Below are positions 62,934-64,000 of a stretch of DNA of 64,000 nt, piece after piece. Where the stretch lies: NCBI GenBank assembly GCA_030430165.1, contig JAUIGL010000007.1, forward strand, positions 62,001-126,000, given 5' to 3'. Origin of the DNA: a bacterium (lineage in GTDB: Bacteria; Desulfobacterota; Binatia; HRBIN30; CADEER01). The translations under genes and the position numbers were made by a program. The notes under the pieces were generated by a model. It had not been told where the DNA came from. It saw only the letters and a program-made list of their open reading frames with translations, and did no database searches. Position 1 is the first letter of the stretch. Each line of letters begins with the position of its first letter.

Positions 62934-64000
62934 ATGGGACTCAGCGCTGACTTGGAAGCTACCGAAAAGGTGCTGTCGACCGCCGATGGAATCGTCAGCG
63001 AGTCGCTGGCGACGGCGAGCAAGCGGACCAACGGCGGCAAGGGGATCGACGACGAGCAGGTGCACTGCGAGCGGCTCGCCTACGCCGCGACCGAGCTCGC
63101 CGCGGCGAAAGACTTGGTAGCCTACGCCAAGGGAGCGGGCGCATCCGATCCCGCCGTGCCGGCAATGGCGGCGGCGTTCACCGGAGAGTTCGCCCTGCGC
63201 CTGGCCGGACAGGTGTCGGCGCATTCGACCGAGTTCGGCGTCTCCGACAGCCGGCTCGCGGAAACGCTCGGCTCCGCCGACGTCGTCGGCGCTGCCCGCG
63301 CCGCGGTGTCGGACGACATCCTGAGCGCGATCGGTCGCCACGTGATCGAGCAGCGCGGCGTGAATCACTCGCCGATCGACGACGAGATGGCGGTGATGAC
63401 GCGCGACTCGGTGCGCCAGTTCGCCGAGAGCGAGGTCGCGCCGATCGCCGAGCACATTCATCGCAACGACGACCTCGTCTCCGACGAGATGATCTCCAAG
63501 ATGGCTGAGCTCGGCTTCTTCGGGATGGCGGTTCCCGAACAGTACGGCGGCGGCGGCATGGGCAACCTGGCGATGATCGTCACCACCGAGGAGCTGTCGC
63601 GCTGCTCGCTGGCCGCCGCCGGCAGTTTGATCACGCGTCCCGAGATTCTCACCAAGGCGCTGCTCAAGGGCGGCACCGAGGAGCAGAAGCAACAGTGGCT
63701 GCCGAAGCTCGCCTCCGGCGAGGTGATGGCGGCGATCTCGGTCACCGAGCCCGACATCGGCTCCGACGTCGCTTCGGTGCGGTGCAAGGCCGAGCCCGGT
63801 GAGGTCGAGGGGCAGCAGGGCTACCTGGTGAACGGCGCCAAGGCGTGGTGCACCTTCGCCGGCCGCGCCAACGTGATCGCTCTGCTGGCGCGAACCGATC
63901 CCGACCCGGCCAAGGGCGCGCGCGGACTGTCGCTGTTCATCGTGCCGAAGGACGCGTTTCCGGGGCACAGCTTCGAGATGCGGCAGTCGAGCGGCGGTCT
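62934..64000 (+). CDS. acyl-CoA dehydrogenase with N-terminal extension, candidate methylsuccinyl-CoA dehydrogenase, 3' truncated
   Basis: The frame is open from ATG 62934 to the window end (355 residues seen); AAGGAGAG lies ~15 bases upstream. The first ~145 residues are a helical extension, then the acyl-CoA dehydrogenase domain begins (DDEMAVMTRDSVRQFAESEV, ELGFFGMAVPEQYGGGGMG, AAISVTEPDIGSDVAS, KAWCTFAGRANVIALLART). This extra N-terminal module is known from (2S)-methylsuccinyl-CoA dehydrogenase of the ethylmalonyl-CoA pathway and not from ordinary acyl-CoA dehydrogenases. The divergent lyase and the MeaA-type mutase support this. FAD-dependent; the catalytic Glu is beyond the window edge. 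Confidence 0.83.
   Translation, partial: MGLSADLEATEKVLSTADGIVSESLATASKRTNGGKGIDDEQVHCERLAYAATELAAAKDLVAYAKGAGASDPAVPAMAAAFTGEFALRLAGQVSAHSTEFGVSDSRLAETLGSADVVGAARAAVSDDILSAIGRHVIEQRGVNHSPIDDEMAVMTRDSVRQFAESEVAPIAEHIHRNDDLVSDEMISKMAELGFFGMAVPEQYGGGGMGNLAMIVTTEELSRCSLAAAGSLITRPEILTKALLKGGTEEQKQQWLPKLASGEVMAAISVTEPDIGSDVASVRCKAEPGEVEGQQGYLVNGAKAWCTFAGRANVIALLARTDPDPAKGARGLSLFIVPKDAFPGHSFEMRQSSGG

Noticed and set aside
1-64000. rRNA, tRNA, integrase, prophage or plasmid origin
   Set aside because: I looked for tRNA-like and rRNA-like stretches and integrase or replication proteins and found none that I could support; the accessory island has no visible integrase.

Overview
The window is about 64 kb of high-G+C bacterial chromosome. 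Metabolic gene content (LipA/LipB, a stand-alone NuoI-type ferredoxin, DUF3501 beside a rubrerythrin, a MeaA-type ethylmalonyl-CoA mutase, many SDR and acyl-CoA enzymes) and the huge secreted proteins with Thr-Pro spacers suggest an uncultured deltaproteobacteria-like lineage of the Desulfobacterota/Binatota kind. That placement is inference only: no rRNA, tRNA or universal marker gene is present to test it.

Layout. (1) 1-13565 is a dense, mostly plus-strand housekeeping block: the end of an FrhB-type flavoprotein, a PAS/receiver signalling protein, RNase HII, a lipoyl E2 acyltransferase overlapping lipB and lipA, a GST, a BFD-type [2Fe-2S] protein, rubrerythrin with DUF3501, a LON-domain protein, a NuoI-like ferredoxin, a rhodanese-MoeB fusion with its ubiquitin-like sulfur carrier, and a transketolase-like enzyme. 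(2) 13566-46236 is an accessory island. It opens with REP-like palindromes and a DUF4143-type ATPase, followed by a tightly coupled SWIM zinc-finger/DUF6493-like pair on the minus strand. Then comes a 12.7-kb gene for a 4220-residue secreted Rhs/YD-repeat protein ending in a predicted deaminase toxin, a small gene that is very likely its immunity protein, and a 3557-residue secreted multi-domain surface protein. The island ends in a graveyard of mobile DNA (a fragment of a second DUF4143 ATPase and a broken miniature element), a VapBC toxin-antitoxin pair and a GxxExxY gene framed by 43-bp inverted repeats. (3) 46290-64000 returns to metabolism: a sulfatase-superfamily hydrolase, trmB with two SDRs, malic enzyme, thiolase, 3-hydroxyacyl-CoA dehydrogenase, MeaA-type mutase, crotonase, SDR, a DUF1214-like protein, a sulfotransferase, an NTF2-like protein, an HpcH/HpaI CoA lyase and an acyl-CoA dehydrogenase with a long N-terminal extension.

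How the genes work together. LipB and LipA make and attach the lipoyl group used by the adjacent E2. The rhodanese-MoeB protein and the MoaD/ThiS-like protein form a sulfur-activation pair. The mutase, the extended acyl-CoA dehydrogenase and the CoA lyase fit three steps of the ethylmalonyl-CoA pathway (ethylmalonyl-CoA mutase, methylsuccinyl-CoA dehydrogenase, methylmalyl/malyl-CoA lyase), with malic enzyme, thiolase and hydroxyacyl-CoA dehydrogenase nearby. The most striking accessory system is the giant Rhs toxin with its immunity gene. The SWIM/DUF6493 pair with a nearby ATPase is the best candidate for an undescribed system. No tRNA, rRNA or CRISPR array was found.
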